From Candidatus Halobonum tyrrellensis G22 (GTDB lineage: Archaea; Halobacteriota; Halobacteria; Halobacteriales; Haloferacaceae), in NCBI RefSeq assembly GCF_000495475.1, contig NZ_ASGZ01000002.1, forward strand, positions 186,001-250,000: a DNA stretch of 64,000 nt, read 5' to 3'. Made by a program: the position numbers and the translations under genes. Below the pieces are notes generated by a model, which was not told the DNA's origin, ran no database searches, and saw only the letters and a list, made by a program, of their open reading frames with translations. Shown piece by piece: positions 63,632 through 64,000 of the stretch (position 1 is its first letter; each line of letters opens with the position of its first letter).

Positions 63632-64000
63632 TCACCCGTCGTCTCGGGACCAGCGGTGGCCGTCGGCTTCGACGAGACCGAGGAGGTCCCGGCGTCGGTC
63701 GGCGAGTTCGGCGACCCGTCGGTCGAATGCCTCGTCGGAGACCGTCGGCACCCCCGCCTCGCGGAGGCGGTCGAGGTCGGGAGCGGGCGGCGGGTCGTCC
63801 GCCGGCGCGAACGTCGCGTCCACCATCTCCAGGTAGGTGTCGACCGTCGAGCGCGCGCTCTCTACCACCGCAGTCTCCGAGCGTCTCCGCTCCGGGACCC
63901 CCCGCTGGAGGGTCGTAAGCGCCTCGTCGAGGGTGGCGACGCCGACGACGGCCGCGTACCGCCGGTCGGCCGTGTAGAAGTAGTGGAGCACGGGGTAGGC
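63632..64000 (-). CDS. C-terminal part of an unknown protein (possible ion channel-type)
   Basis: The frame is open to the last base of the window, so the N-terminus lies outside. The 122 visible residues read YPVLHYFYTADRRYAAVVGV, then ALTTLQRGVPERRRSETAVV and ADRRRDLLGLVEADGHRW at the C-terminus, helical and charged. The pattern reminds me of C-terminal parts of haloarchaeal ion channel proteins, but this is a weak impression. Start and membrane domain cannot be seen. Confidence 0.5.
   Translation of the reverse strand, partial: AYPVLHYFYTADRRYAAVVGVATLDEALTTLQRGVPERRRSETAVVESARSTVDTYLEMVDATFAPADDPPPAPDLDRLREAGVPTVSDEAFDRRVAELADRRRDLLGLVEADGHRWSRDDG

Overview
The window comes from a haloarchaeon. 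Base composition is very GC-rich, predicted proteins are strongly acidic, and many genes have an archaeal TATA-like element 25-35 bases upstream of a near-leaderless ATG or GTG. Haloarchaeal families are common: HTH_10/Bat regulator, DUF7344, HalOD1, DUF2270, paired cold-shock proteins, and urease accessory genes in the order D-E-F. No rRNA, tRNA, CRISPR array or intact insertion sequence was found.

Region by region. 1-5.4 kb: the end of a urease operon (ureD end, ureE, ureF), then XdhC, a MocA-like nucleotidyltransferase and an amidohydrolase, a purine/urea nitrogen module. 5.8-12.6 kb: mixed metabolism with two decayed genes, a family 3 glycosidase that lost its middle and the tail of a histidine kinase. 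Intact genes here are pirin, aldehyde dehydrogenase, an NAD(P)-binding reductase, TetR and a pair of membrane proteins. 12.6-18.6 kb: a GH127 glycosidase, then a molybdate/tungstate ABC importer divergent from a ModE-like regulator. 19-25.5 kb: a small regulator/membrane operon, a zinc ribbon-glutamate dehydrogenase operon, and a 959-residue multi-sensor HTH_10 regulator. 25.7-35.2 kb: PfkB kinase, catalase-peroxidase, aldo/keto reductase, a membrane chemoreceptor and an alpha/beta hydrolase.

35.3-41.7 kb is the most coherent accessory block, a sulfane-sulfur island. It holds TusA and DsrE2, facing two YeeE/YedE-type permeases, a 49-residue membrane protein, a TauE/SafE permease, a two-cysteine HTH regulator and two rhodanese-metallo-beta-lactamase fusions. 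A CAATAC core recurs in its promoters and also in front of katG. 42-55 kb is a stress and ion-homeostasis stretch: flavin-reductase-like protein, CBS pair, AI-2E-type permease, DUF7344/HalOD1 pair, ZIP, DsrE, a second TauE, VIT1, DUF2270, DUF302, two PiT phosphate permeases and a universal stress protein. Several promoters carry inverted repeats.

55-57.7 kb has two near-identical cold-shock proteins around small haloarchaeal proteins. 57.7-59.8 kb is AT-richer and looks like the remains of a defence or mobile insertion: a broken gene and the N-terminal nuclease part of a type IIG restriction enzyme without its methyltransferase. 60.2-62.8 kb holds a divergent D-2-hydroxyacid dehydrogenase and enolase-superfamily gene pair, bracketed by a 21-base direct repeat. 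The window ends in a small coupled gene pair and a partial gene.
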